64,000 nt of DNA from Nemopilema nomurai (taxonomy: Eukaryota; Cnidaria; Scyphozoa; Rhizostomeae; Rhizostomatidae), in NCBI GenBank assembly GCA_003864495.1, contig ML133409.1, positions 274,147 to 338,146 on the forward strand, given 5' to 3'. The notes beneath the pieces are model-generated. The model saw only the letters and a program-made list of their open reading frames with translations, was not told the DNA's origin and ran no database searches. Positions 36,201 through 48,800 of the stretch are shown piece after piece. Position 1 is the first letter of the stretch; every line of letters begins with the position of its first letter. The position numbers and the translations under genes were made by a program.

Positions 36201-36507
36201 TTACTATAGTAAACGCAAGTATGGCTCAACATCGAAAGACTGATATGACTAAGTTCAAATAAAATGGAAATAGTCCAAATATTGCCAACTAACACCAATT
36301 TCGAGCACAAACTAATGTGTCGTTTCATGGACTTGGAAAGGTAAACAGGACTTAGGTTTAAGTTGGATTTACTAATCGAAAGCAAATTGTTATGCAACCC
36401 TCACCTGATGGGCCTGCCCCAATGACGCAATAATCAGTTGCTGTTGAAGATAAGAATTGTAGACTTGCAAATAGCAAGACAACGAGAAGGACTGCCAGTT
36501 TCTTCAT
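24207..36507 (-). CDS. FOXRED2: FAD-dependent oxidoreductase FOXRED2 (ERFAD), at least 20 exons
   Basis: ER-lumen flavoprotein; the human protein works with SEL1L and OS9 in ER-associated degradation. Exons, 5' to 3': 36405-36507, 35035-35106, 34667-34729, 32949-33064, 32191-32342, 31731-31788, 31401-31467, 30642-30708, 30173-30220, 29602-29660, 29042-29116, 28822-28880, 28219-28333, 27715-27786, 26961-27076, 26337-26382, 25806-25868, 25541-25613, 25161-25337, 24207-24303. Every junction is GT...AG and in phase. The start [20 protein letters not shown] is a signal peptide followed by the FAD-binding [11 protein letters not shown]. Other family marks are [30 protein letters not shown], the nucleotide-binding [45 protein letters not shown] and [18 protein letters not shown]. 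The C-terminus ([15 protein letters not shown]...) is followed by at least one unassigned exon, so a terminal ER-retrieval signal could not be checked. Identification is very secure. Confidence 0.95.
26804..26925. repeat. 14-bp tandem repeat, 8-9 copies
   Basis: The unit AAAAAGCCTATAGT is repeated about 8.5 times with rare substitutions, in the FOXRED2 intron just below exon 26961-27076. It is likely to vary in length between individuals. Confidence 0.92.
27333..27493. mobile_element. 161-bp MITE, PIF/Harbinger-like
   Basis: Terminal inverted repeats of about 22 bp begin AGCCCAATCTCCACTAG at both ends, and the insertion is flanked by TAA on each side (27330-27332 and 27494-27496). A 3-bp TWA target duplication is typical of PIF/Harbinger elements. 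It has no coding capacity and sits in the FOXRED2 intron between exons 27715-27786 and 26961-27076. A relative with the same ends is at 37804-37877. Confidence 0.8.
33562..34345. mobile_element. Tigger/pogo-like non-autonomous transposon, 784 bp
   Basis: The left end CAGTACTTATTCAATTATC is matched at the right end by the inverted CTGTACGTATTCAATTATC, and TA flanks both sides, the target typical of Tc1/mariner/pogo. Subterminal phrases such as CCGACCCTCGTTATCCGG resemble Tigger ends. A minus-strand frame of 187 codons inside (33568-34131) lacks transposase motifs. It lies in a FOXRED2 intron between exons 34667-34729 and 32949-33064. Confidence 0.75.
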
Positions 36508-36826
36508 CTTTAGGATGGTCTAGAACGAAAACACTATAGATTCAATTGTAATTCCAGAAGACTTCTTCTTCTGCAATAACTTCCTATTTATGAGTTTTGG
36601 AGACGGGGGTTTCGTAGTGGCGGCTCATTATAATATGCAGCAAGAGCATTTTGGAATGTGCTGGTCACGCTTGACTGGTGCCAGCCAAATCCATCTCTCC
36701 ACGTATAGGACCAGCCCCGATACACAACGGGTTTACTTCGCCTGTAAATCCCTTTTAAAATTTGAGATAAGCTAAAACCATAGTTGAAAACCAACACTTC
36801 ACTGAGTAAACTACCCTTAATGACGT

Positions 36827-37126
36827 CAGGGGGCGGATTGGGGGGGCAACAATTGGAGGGGGGGCATTAGATTATGATCGGATTTTAGTGTCACGCCCTC
36901 CAGGTGCTTGGAAAATAATAGAAACGCCCATTATCTAATTCTCCTTATAACTATAATTTCTTAAATATAACTATAAAGAGAAACTACAACTGACTCGACA
37001 AGAGGTTTAATAATGAAAAAACTGGCGTCATTTCATCACTACTGACTACCAAAAAGCTATTTACCGAATCAAAAAATATTGGGGGTGTCGCACACACACA
37101 CCCTCCCCCCGGTAAGTCCGTCCCTG
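36827..37126. mobile_element. Possible degenerate terminal-inverted-repeat element
   Basis: The left end CAGGGGGCGGATTGGGGGGG faces an inverted partner at the right end (CAGGGACGGACTTACCGGGG read on the minus strand). Ends of the CAGGG(G/A)CGG type are common in hAT-like miniature elements. No target duplication is visible and the ends are low-complexity, so this is tentative. Confidence 0.4.
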
Positions 37127-37803
37127 CCTGCAGCATTTTCAGGAGGACTGTTTGGCTGGCTGTTGACAGCTATTGATTTGCCACGCGCAGCACGCACATT
37201 AGGTAAAAGTACTGATGACTTTTGACAGACATTTTATGCTGTAGACGGCGATGCGATTCAGTCATAAGAGGAGTTATGTGACGAAAGCCTTCAGTAAACA
37301 CTGATTAAAGTATTGCCTTACATCTAAATATTATACCTTACATCTTGTGCAGGTGATATGATGGGATCAGAAATGTCTTTAGAACTGCATGAACGCCCAA
37401 CACACCTGCTTCGTCCCCCACCACCCCCCTCCACACACACCACTCATTTTAAGGTTTATGGCCCCATTTATCCAGGGTACCGTTGGAGCATGGTCAAACA
37501 CGTCATTGCAGTAGGCGATTTTCAGGAAAGCCCGTGTTATAACACACTACGTTTTTAATCTTTTCTCTTTTCTACATGCAACTCGACCCTTGGGCTTTGT
37601 TAATGTTCATTTGGGGATAACCCAGAGTGACCAGTTCTACCCCCTAACTGGCTCACACTTTTGCAATACTCTTATTGGCCAAGAAACTTAATCCATTAAC
37701 AAGTACATTGATATTGCGGCCTCGTTTTGGGAGTTGTTTTATCCAATGATGTAGAAGCGCCGAAGCCAACATTTCTGTTCTTAAATTGGGTTTTATGGTT
37801 TAA

Positions 37804-37877
37804 AGCCCAATCTCCACTAGAAAGTGATCCTACTTTTCGTTTTCGCCTCGAAATTTTCCCCCTGTGGAGATTGGGCT
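37804..37877. mobile_element. 74-bp MITE fragment, same family as 27333-27493
   Basis: It begins AGCCCAATCTCCACTAG and ends with the inverted form (TGGAGATTGGGCT). TAA flanks it on both sides (37801-37803 and 37878-37880). The interior is shorter than in the intronic copy, so it is an internally deleted member. Confidence 0.75.
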
Positions 37878-40800
37878 TAAGTATTTTTGCAGCGGTTCTC
37901 ATACTGTCACTCTGTCCTAGGCAATGTGTTTCTTCTAAGGAAGATTGTTTTCGGGTTAATTTGCAGAAAAATTCACATATCAGATAATGTTGGGTCTTTT
38001 GTGTCTTCTAATTTTGCTAGGAAATACAGGCAAGAGTTTTAACATCATTATGTAACATTTGTTGGATACACGTGCATTTCTAATTTACAGGACGAGAACC
38101 GCTGCAAAAATACTTTAAAAATCACAAAGCCCAATTTAACAACACAATTCATGGCTTAAAACTTTTGATATCAAAACGGCTATCACTTTCACATATGGGT
38201 TAGCCCTTTTGCATGACCCAGGTTCTCTTTCGCGTAATTTGGGGGAGTTGGGTGGGTAGTTGTTGCAATTCAGTTGAAAATATGTAAGCTTTGCTGGTGC
38301 TTTCAGATATAAGCAATCAAAGAGAGTGACTTTCATTTTACTTTGCAGTTACCTTTCAAGGCTCTCGCCCTTTTCCCCACAGCTTTCTAAACCCTCCCTT
38401 GTTTAGCCTATAAGCACGTGCGTTAATAGAAATTCTTGAGCCAAAGGCATGTACGCAATTCCGTTCTTCTAATTTCTACAACGATTACAAAGTTAGTTTA
38501 ACAATGCTTTCAGATAACACCACCGTTGAAGCTTGACCCCCGTAATTCCTACCCTTGGTTTAAAAATGAGCTGATATACGTTTCCCAAATGTCGAAACAA
38601 AAATAGAATGCATCGGTATATCATATGTCACCGTGGCCTTTTCTGGCGTGTTGCCGACTTCTCCGGGTGATGCCCGTTAACGTTGCTCTGGGAACCGAAT
38701 ACAAAACATTCTTTTGGCGAGTGTATGCTGTTTTGTCTTTATGGAGACATAATTCACAATAGCTCAATAAAAAGACAATCTCGGTTGTCAGATTCTATTG
38801 AGTTTTTCCTCGCTGGCCTAATCGCATTCAATTGCTCCTTTTAAATGCAAATTTTCTTCCAAATTGCCATTATCCCCATTTTTCCTTTCCTTTGTGCGAT
38901 TTTCAAAGTAGTTATTCGGATCCATTAACAGGCTTTTCTTTATTCATACCAGCAAAACTTGGTAAACAAATCTCGATTTTCCTCAGATTAATTACGTGTT
39001 CTTCAAAATAGCTGTTCCGTGTTCGATTATTTTTCCTAAAGCGAGGGAATGTTATGAAAACCTGATGGTTAATTTCAGGTCATGCAGAGGGCAGATGTCG
39101 ACACAGAGCTTGTCATGTTTGAAGCTGGAACCCCGTTCTTGCGGGTAACATGACAATTTGAGCAGATACGTTATCTGTTTGTGGAAGACCTTGTGGTGTG
39201 ACGTCTCAAAAGCATAATTCATTCACTTTTGAACAGCAATGTGCCAAATCCCCTCGCCCCGCAAACAATGTTGTGTAGCGCAGAAGTGAAAAATCCTAAA
39301 ACACAGTTGAAGAATACTCATACACCTATGGCCTTCACCTAACGATGTAACATTGTTTCGGGGGGGGGGGGGGGCAAGGGGTTTGCAACCACCAAGGACA
39401 CACGTAAATAGTAGGAGGTTCACAAAATCACCACAATCTCGCGGTGTTCCAACTACTTTTAGCAGAGATTTTAGTCAGATAGGCCTTAAAAGCGAAGCCC
39501 GAATCAAGCATATTCTCAATTTGACGCAAGTACAGCATGAAGCAACCTATAGCTTACATTCCAACCAACCAACAATTCCTAGAAATTAATTTCAAGCTCT
39601 TGAACTCCCCAGTTAATTGATTCTGCTATGTAACTGCGTGCAATTCATTAAATTTGTTAATCAAGGACGTCATCACTGACAAGGTGTCCGTCTTTGTGAA
39701 CTTTGCGCTTTATCAACAGAAACACGCAAAAAGAAAATGAAACAGGTGTCGGGTACTTATTAAACGGATCCGACCAAAAATCTTCATATTTGCGAAAATC
39801 CGCTGTTTGAGATTAAACACGATTCACTATTCTTAAGGTAGACTGAAAGTTGATACTAAACGTCGAAATCTTTGTATAGCTTTAGCCAAAGCAATCGAGA
39901 CATGCTACAAATAAAAGTTTGAAGATATCCTCATAAGAAAGGCGAATATTGATAATTCACGTTTGTAACTTGCAAAAGCGGTGATGTGGCCCGTTGACTT
40001 TACACTTACCTTCTATGATGCTCAAAGAAGTCTATAGCACAAAAGATATCATAATCACTTTTTAGTCTTTGCTGTGATTTTTCAGTTTCATTCGAGAGTT
40101 TGGGAAAATGGCTTTGTTTTACCAATACTGTAGTTATGAAACCGTCCATAATTGTTGCGTAAGACTTATTATACTACCAGTTAAAATTCCTTATGTGTTT
40201 TTAGAAGCCTTCTTAATTAGAAATAAGATGGATGTCAAACGATTTAAAGCTATGTCTATGATTATAATTTCTTAGCAGTGCCTTTAGACACTTAGCTTAT
40301 AAAACAAATAAAATTATCATGACTTACTCACTGTAGACTGTCCTAGCCTTCTTGAGAAGCAATTCAGCGAATGATGATTTCACGCTCAATATCAAATCTT
40401 ATTTATTGTGTCAGATCTTCACCCGATTGCTGCGATAACACGCAAATTGTGTTGTTTTATTTGCACACGGAACCGAGGATTGCGTCCAGCTATACAAACA
40501 TCTCTGTGGGATGCTTTGTTTCTATCTTCGCCAAATCAAATATCTAAACCTGCTTCAAGTAACTTACATCGAAAAGCGTTCATTGCTAGATTTCAGCGCT
40601 ACTAGCTTTGAAATATTCAATGCATAACCATGGGGGATTTTTTTGAAAAGGCAGGACAATATTTTGGGAAGCATCGATAACTTTGTTTGTATTCCACCAT
40701 CCATTTTATGTTGATAATCTCATAGCACGATCGATCGATGGGCAAATGGCTGACCTTGACATTCTAGTGATATTTAGGTTCTAAAACGAAAATTTCTTCC

Positions 40801-42934
40801 GAATTGAAAAGTTGCCTTACATAACCAATTAGAACTTACTTCAGTAGCATTTAAGTAACAGTATTTGTGTTACCTTGAGTGAAAAATCATAAGCTAATGA
40901 TTTGATTCCTTTACGGCTACTCCATATCGAGTACTGGCGTCTTACAGCATTCATAGATTCCTTTGTTCCCCTGTATCATTTCAAACTTCAACCACGTTCT
41001 TGTTGCGACACGTGACATTGGCGCTGTTAATGATAAGTGGAAATGATTGGCTGCCTTTCAACTGGCTTCACCTTAAGATAGCAAAACCAAACCTTTTACA
41101 AGATTCATTAAAAGTGGCTTTTTTGTTCGCACAGTGAAAATCCAGTTACAGTAGTAGGCGTTTACTGATTTCACTAATTAAATTAGATTTATCTGAAGGA
41201 GGCTACTTTGCTAACAATAATCTTGCTTGATTTCTGGTGTCTTGTTAAAGCTTGAATCCTTAACTCAGCAATTTACTTGCATGTAGATAAGAGTAATTTG
41301 TGCAAGTTGCATTGGCTACTGTGAATTAAGTTTATGGTGCCATATGCTCGTCATGTAATAGCTTCGACGCAAGAAGCGGCACAGTTCGATTTGCTTTGAT
41401 TTCAGCTTCTGTTGTCAGCGATTTCAGAACTTTCACAGGATCTAAATCGAAATCTTATGAAAAATATCTCAACTTAACAAATAGATATGACTTTATGTTG
41501 AGAGACCGATGCAATTAGGCATTGCTTTGAACTGGAGCAGCGAATTTGCAATGTAGACTACAGGCCTAAAAGAGTTACATAATTTTGAAATTTCAACAGA
41601 GAGTTTCGATACAAATAAACATTGCAGATAATGTCCGCAACTCACACACAACCCGCCTTGGTTGCTTTGACTAGAAGAAGCTTTCTTTCATAGTTGACTT
41701 AAATTGTCAAGTAACTTTTTCCTTGTAAAGAAATTTAACTTGTGCATTTCTACGCGGAGCCTAACGTTTATACTTACTTGATTTCTCCTGATATTGTGAT
41801 TTTGTAATAACTATATTCAATACATTACACATCTTAACCATTTTGAAAAAGAGCTTTTTCTTTTTTGACATTTTGTTTTTAAAATTGGTATTAACGCTTA
41901 TTTCTACTAGGCATGATTCCGATAAGAGAGCACGAGTTCCAGAGAAGTCTAGTACAGAGTTGCCTACCAAAAGTCGTGAAAAGAACGACGAATCTCCTGA
42001 AAGCTAAAAGCTGTCTATTTTAAAACAAATACGAGACATAGAGAAGCTATTGCTTTGTCGTGGTAGCATCCAAAACATTAACCCTTCCTAGTTAACGTCG
42101 TTCTGCTTTCATACTGCCACGAGGAAAGCATATGTGATTGAATACTTCGGGTCAGAAACGCATAGGAAGAGTTATGTAACATGTCTACTTACCAACGGGC
42201 GTTCGATATGCATCTTACTAGATACCATGCTCATGTAAGGAAAACAGTTACGTACAATTGTAGTAATAATCGAACAGAAATTTGACTTACTTACTTTGAC
42301 TGAGCGATCTCCTTGCTTGCGTGTATAGAGAGCACTGTTCGGTCTACGCAAATAAAGTCAACATTACTCTTGAAGAGAATTTATTGATAACGGTAATTGG
42401 TTCATAGCAATAACATTTTTCGTATTGATAGGTTTTCGTGCCTCAATTGATTAGAGCTTAAAAGAATGATGTGTTATGCGTGAAAGTCTCGAGAAATACA
42501 ACAGCTTTCTTTGCTTAGTCGACAGTCATCTTTCATTGGTGCCGACATTAGCACGTAAGTGATTGCTAGAAATAAGACTTCAGGGTGTCTTTTAAGTCAT
42601 GATTGCTAAACAAACTTGTGAAGGCAACGATATCAAGCGTGTATTTCAGTGCAAATGCAATTGATCGCCTTTCATGTGTAAATTAACGTACAAGCAATAA
42701 TCTGCTCAACTTCTGTATGAAGATGTTTTGATGATGAAATCCGAAAGGTTGATGATGAAAAATGTGAAAGTTTCAAAGGAGCTGAAATTATGTAACTGAA
42801 ATCGCGTTTTTCTAAAAGAGAACAAACTACATCGACCTACCTGAAAACGTTGCTCTCTGTTTGTGAACCAACTCTTCTGAATCTATTTACGAAAAAGAAG
42901 TTCTATTGTAACTTATCTTCTTTTCTGCTCATCC

Positions 42935-42943
42935 TATAAAAAG
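42935..42943 (+). promoter_or_regulatory. Candidate TATA box
   Basis: TATAAAAAG lies about 70 bp before an ATG that opens a 59-codon frame. A start of transcription near 42965 would fit. This is a sequence match only; such motifs are frequent in AT-rich DNA. Confidence 0.3.
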
Positions 42944-43006
42944 GCAGTTGGTTTTGTGTTGAAACGGAGACTGAAATCGGATGGCGGGTTGGGAATATAG
43001 AGCAAC

Positions 43007-43186
43007 ATGCAACCTCTCGCCACTAGCAACAAAAAGCAGCCACTGACCAAAGCCGAGAAACAGGTTCCACTTTCGAGCGATCTTCAGCAGGAACAAGTAG
43101 ACATCTTCATTAGCATTCCCGCCTCTTTCTCCGACTGTATCGAAACGTGTGAATTCTCGCCTAGAATTGCTCGTAACTATTACTAA
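43007..43186 (+). CDS. Small 59-codon ORF, possible first coding exon
   Basis: It runs from ATG (MQPLATSNKKQPLTKAEKQV...) to TAA, with a polar, Lys/Gln-rich first half, then VDIFISIPASFSDCIETCEF. Base composition is less AT-rich than the surroundings and a TATA-like motif lies upstream. No family is recognised. It could be a small protein, a first exon that splices onward (potential donors such as GAACAA|GTAGAC lie inside), or chance. Nothing downstream on the same strand was recognised as a partner exon. Confidence 0.3.
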   Translation: MQPLATSNKKQPLTKAEKQVPLSSDLQQEQVDIFISIPASFSDCIETCEFSPRIARNYY

Positions 43187-43755
43187 TTAATGCAAAGGAT
43201 AACCTCTCCATTCAAATGGTAATAACATTGCAAAGCTTATCTGAGGTTTCTCGAATACAGCGAAATAACATTGCTGAAAGTGTTTGCATCTGCTCTATTT
43301 CCTTATCATATCGGACGATTTCCTTTTTTCCAGTTGGTTCAACCAGATCACGTGCGGCCAAGGCGTGTCATATCTGTGACCGTTGGATACATTAAAGTCT
43401 TTTCCCATCACCTCGTGCACAGAACATTCGACAGAACAAGCACCTGTGTTCAGCGAAAGTTGCTCTCCTGTCGAATCAAACCCAAGCCCCCGCATATTGT
43501 ATGAAAAAACACGAGCATTACGTATCATTTTTTGGGTACAGTATCCCTTTACCCAGTTCGACTTGGATTGTTGAAGCAAGAAATATTTAAAGTGTGTCCT
43601 CCGTCATTTGAATCAAATGCTTAACATTGCATAGAAATAAAAAGCGATTTACGACAAATAAACTTTTGCAGATTTACCCGAAATCAAATAGGTAATGCGG
43701 TTTTTCGGGCTTTCGTGCATTTTCAACCGGATTCCACTTTAATATTACTGCTTTT

Positions 43756-44192
43756 AAATTTCTAAGAAGAAAGCAGTTTAGAGCCTCTCTTAAAAGAACC
43801 ATTTTGAAAGACATGTCTGGAAATCTTCCAATGTGCAACGAGAGATTTTACAACTTCTGATTAAATTTGTAAGAAGAAAGCAGTTTAGAGCCTCTCTTAA
43901 AAGAACCATTTTGAAAGACATGTCTGGAAATCTTCGAATGTGCAACGAGAGATTTTACAACTTCTGATTAAATTTGTAAGAAGAAAGCAGTTTAGAGCCT
44001 CTCTTAAAAGAACCATTTTGAAAGACATGTCTGAAAATCTTCGAATGTGCAAGGAGAGATTTTACAACTTCTGATTAAATTTGTAAGAAGAAAGCAGTTT
44101 AGAGCCTCTCTTAAAAGAACCATTTTGAAAGACATGTCTGAAAATCTTCGAATGTGCAAGGAGAGATTTTACAACTTCTGATTAAATTTGTA
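43756..44192. repeat. 107-bp tandem repeat, 4 copies
   Basis: Units start at 43756, 43863, 43970 and 44077, with the beginning of a fifth at 44184. Marker bases change stepwise: copy 1 has TTCCAATG and copies 2-4 have TTCGAATG; copies 1-2 have CTGGAAAT and CAACGAG while copies 3-4 have CTGAAAAT and CAAGGAG. That order suggests serial duplication from one end. No open frame or RNA structure was recognised. Confidence 0.92.
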
Positions 44193-45803
44193 AAAAACAC
44201 GGGAAAGAATAATCACATCCGTAAGCAGTGTTTACTTCGAAATGGCGAATTAGATTCAATCAACGAATCGTTATATACAGCCACTACAGACAATAATGAT
44301 AATCCTCAAATCTCGAGTCCTACGTCTTGGTTAGTTAACCATTGCTATTTCCAACCTAAAATTGCACACTTGCCACCTCAGAAAGAGAGGGCTCGCGTCA
44401 TAATGGGGTGCAAATGGGTCTGTTAACTGATATTCCAATGACTTAAAGCAACTAGAGTGAAACTTTACTATTAATAATTCTTACAAGTACCAAGTCTATC
44501 AAGTAAAAACGCCGACAACCTGCCGATTCGAAACATGACTAGGCCTCGTCGAAATTCCGCCAAAGTGTAACAGCATCTTCCAATCAAACAACACAAAATA
44601 ACTTCCACCAACACACGTGACTAAAGACTATTAGTTTCTATCTAAATTCAGCTCATGTTCATAAACAATTAGCGATCGGGAGATGCAAGGAGTCAGATTT
44701 CATAAACCAACGCTACCAAGTGACCTGTCTTCTCATTTTTTCAAATAGAGAAACGGCCTGAGCATAGTTGGGGGGAGTGCGGAAGTCGCTAGCACTACTG
44801 TACGGGGGTAGACTGATGGACAGCAGGTTGGGGGGTAGTGTTAACAGTTTAGGGCAGTACTATAGTTGCATTTGTGACATAGAGCTCCAGGCAGAATAGT
44901 CTGGCAGTTCGCTTTAAACACTACTTCTTTATTACCTAATTCGACACACACGATAAAAGTCCCTTCGAAAACTGCGAATACTCAAAGCTAAGATGTGATC
45001 AAACCCTAACACTATATCTAATAAAAACCCAGTTGCAATACTAGCAATTACTTAAAATTCACATTCTCGATTTAAAGCAAAATTTATACCGGAGCAAAAT
45101 ATACATACCAATACTCGCGAAAAATGTACAAGTTCTCGAACTGAATACTTACAAAACCTTTCACAACCTCGAAAGTCCTAAAATATTTTGAACCCTTTAA
45201 AGCTCGGTCAGGCCATTGAGACTCTTCCGTCTAAAAACAGTGCCTTCTACGTGGATGAATCAGTTATTGGATTCTTAGTTATTCCTGATGGTGCGTATTG
45301 ACGTCGAAATTATATCTTACATTATACTTAAAAATTATAATTCATTAAAATAACATATTATCGTCCTTCTAACATTGCAGCATGACTATAATAAAATATG
45401 CCCCTTTGAATGGGCGAATAACATCATTGTCAGATGAGCCTTTCGGGAAAACTCGTTTTAAGACTCTGAGAAATCTTTTCTGACCAACATTTTTAAGTGT
45501 ATGTAAGATCACAAAAGTTGGCTCAACAAGGCTACCTTCAAACCAAAATCGACAATGAAACCAAATTTGGTTCCAATATACAGCATTGCTGATTGAGATA
45601 GAGCATAGCTTATGACCTTTCCGAAGCAACCAGAATTACTTTGCTAAACGGTTTAACGAAGTCGATGTTATAAGACAGGTATATCTAAATACTTAACAAA
45701 CATAACAATTTTCTTTTATATATTCCTTTGAAAAAGTGCCTTGATAGAAACAATTACAGAATGGAAGGATAATACCTAAGAGAATCTACATCAGAGGCAT
45801 TGC
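44193..45803. other. Intergenic, 3' flank of the Rab11-FIP gene
   Basis: No gene was recognised. The 3' untranslated region of the minus-strand Rab11-FIP gene should occupy the upper part. Short G-rich patches (about 44768-44840) are present without structure. Confidence 0.4.
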
Positions 45804-48800
45804 TTACATCTTTTCTAATAGTTCCGGGTTGCTTTCCATAATTAACATTAGCAGCATGTCGATGTACTGTTGCATTCGATGATTGGCTGTTTCTTGCTTC
45901 TTTAACACTTTCAAGACTTCTTCCTTGTCAGCAGAAAGGAGCTCATCGGCCAAAGACGTTTGTTTCTAGATGAGACGACAGGGACTAATTAAATCGGATA
46001 ACAGGTTATAGCTAAACAGGTTATGACTAAACAGGTTATAGCTAAACAGGTTATAGCTAAACAGGTTGTATGTTTATGCTTTGATCTCGGTATTCATCGA
46101 ACGACACATATAGACATCGTTACCTAAATCACCTACTGCAAAAAATTCAGTCGGAAAGGATCGTTTCTTTTTTGATAAACTAAAGAGGTAGCACTTATTT
46201 GAACATGATAACTCTCAAGAGAAGACAAAGCAATATGAAACTCTTCATTAAAGAGGCAACAAGGTATTGAAGACATAATGATACGCTGAAGAGGTAATGT
46301 ACCAAGACTCACAAAATGTACCAGAACGATGTGTGCGAGTCTCGAAGAGTAAAAATCACGGAAAACATGAAGAAAACGAGAGTGAACATACTTGTTGATC
46401 AAAAAATGTCTTGTGCTGCAACAGCTGATCTCGAAGGTCATCTTTTGTGTTCTTCAGTTTATCATTTTCCTACGAGAAAATCGAAGGTCATAATTGTTCA
46501 GAAAAATTACCCAGCTTCTATGACTTCTAATTATTGGTCGTGATGTTTTCGTTATTTCAATCTTACAACTTGTCTGTGGCAAAGTGATCGCAGGCGTCGA
46601 TGGAGGTTCCAATTTGCACCTTTCCCCATATGTCACTGTTTTACGTACACAATGAAGAAATGCGATATCTTGTATTCTTACAGCATGAAACATCTGACAT
46701 TAAAATACACCATTTTGCTATAACGATGGACTTTAATTTCGATCTATTATCATGTGTTACTTCAATTTTCTAATAAAACATAAATGCCTTTGCATACCAA
46801 CTTTTCATTCTCCAGTAAGCCTACAAAAAGTAGGACCTTGAGTAAAGGTTTTTGTTCTAATGAACAACATCCTGACATAATAATTCTGAATCTTACCACT
46901 TTAAGTCGACCGATTTCCTTAAGTAATTCATTTTTCTCATCATACTGAAGACTGTAATTATTCTGTTGAGAACGCAGCAACTCAAGTTCATCTGTCAATG
47001 CGGCAATTTCCTGTCAATTAAACAGTAGCAAGCATGATTTTCCGTCAATTTAACAATAGTAAGCACAATGCCCCGTCAAACAGACAATTAAAAGTATGAC
47101 TTCCTGTCAATCAAAGTATAACAAGCATGATTTCCTGTCAATCAAAGCATAACAAGCAACGGGTGGAATCTGGGAGACATAGACATAAACATCCAAGCGT
47201 AGACCAGTTAAACTTTTAACTACAGAAAGAAATCACACGTAGAGCTGATTTCGCTGCATTTACGACTGCCTTTATACTCCAGTTGTTTAAAAAAGAAACT
47301 TTTATCGAAGAAGGCAGTTGCAAATACCTGTAGTTTGTCGATCCTTAGCCGTTCTAGTTCTTCGTTCTTTATTCTTATTCTGTGCCGCAGGTCTTCCAGC
47401 ATTCGATCTCTTTCGGTCAACAAGTCGCTTAATTCGTCTATTTTTTGCTGAGCGAAGCGACGATCCTACGAAGAAACGGGAAAAAATTGCCAACATCATA
47501 TATTGTAATAACGATAAAACTTTTAAGCTTTTTGCCTTCCCTATAGACTTCGGGTCAGCTACAGCAAAAGGGGGTAAAAAGGGAATGGGGTGGCTATAGA
47601 GAGTATTTCGTTGTTTTCTAACCAAGAAAAACGCAGTAAAACAATTCTGATAAAGGCTGTAAACGTTTCGCAAAAGAGCAAACTGCAAAATGTTATAGCT
47701 GATAACAGGCGACGAACTGCGTTTAATAACGTGGTTGAGCCCGTTCTAAATCCTCCTATGAGAACTTGAAAGAGTGGCCAAGGGGTTTAAAAAACGCGAG
47801 ATCTTTAATAGATTGGAAAACATAAAAACCAGTTAAACAATACAGTCTAAATCAACCTCTGCTTGAGCCACTGGGGCAACGCTTAAGGGGCCATTAAAAT
47901 ACTTTTGCAACATTAACACAAAAAGACAGTAAAATTCAAAATCTTCGAAAGACAGCCGGTGACACGCACCTCGAGGCATATCTCAAGCTCTTTCCTCAAC
48001 ATTGGTTCAGTTGCGTTCAATTCTGCAATCTGTACATGCGCTCTTTTTAGACTATGGGAAAAGCAGATGTGGTTATTGTCTATTTAATCTAAAAATGAAA
48101 GGTTAAATGTGAAATTGTAATGCAAAACTGAAAGACATAGAACACAATACGAAAAAGAATGAGATAAACATTCGCAGCAGCTCAAATGCTTCTCAAAATT
48201 TTGAATTAATTTGATCTTGGGACAATAAAAGAGATAACTCCAATAAATTATAAAACAATATATAACAACTTTAAGATTACACCGAAGATAGTGCTCCTTA
48301 GAGTGGAGGGGGGGGGGAAGCTTTGGTCATCATATTCTGGCTGTGAAATGCATGTATAAGATGTACTCTTCAAACTACAAAAATACGAACATAATGAAGA
48401 AAGAGTCTTGCTACTACTGAACACTGAAGTTCTATTGAATTGATGAGTCAATGTTGAGCAGCCTCCTACTGAGACGGAATGAAACGTGAGCAGCCTCGCA
48501 TAGAAACAGAATGAAACGTGAATTGAGTGCTGGGGCTGCTTTGACCCAGGCAATACTTCAAATGGCCAGCAGCGAAAGGCAAGGGAGGGGGAGAAATTCG
48601 AATGCTCAACTTATACTTACTCTGAATGTATTTGCTCCAGGTTCTTATCATGGTCTCTTTGAACACGGGCCTAAGGATCCAAAACAAAGCAAAACTGTAC
48701 ACTTTTCACGTAAGGAAAGTGCCATTTGATGGTGCGCAGTTTAAATGCCAAAAAAGAGTGTTGACGCATTCCTTCCTTCCAAGAATTGAGGACAAACGAA

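Larger units (their letters stand above)
36508..42930. other. Gene-poor stretch upstream of FOXRED2
   Basis: The FOXRED2 promoter should lie at the low end. No multi-exon gene was recognised on either strand, and open frames stay below 90 codons without motifs. It holds one short Harbinger-like MITE, one doubtful G/C-ended element and a G homopolymer (about 39360-39374). Confidence 0.45.

Noticed and set aside
43295..43579. Overlapping ORFs of 63-94 codons on both strands
   Set aside because: The frames are mutually antisense, lack motifs and have no splice or promoter support.
43756..44192. CRISPR-like array
   Set aside because: The 107-bp units are directly adjacent without unique spacers, and the host is an animal.
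46797..46822. Possible micro-exon of the Rab11-FIP gene (NEKL or LLENEKL)
   Set aside because: Exons 46897-47010 and 46392-46469 already join in phase 0 without it, and the acceptor is weak.
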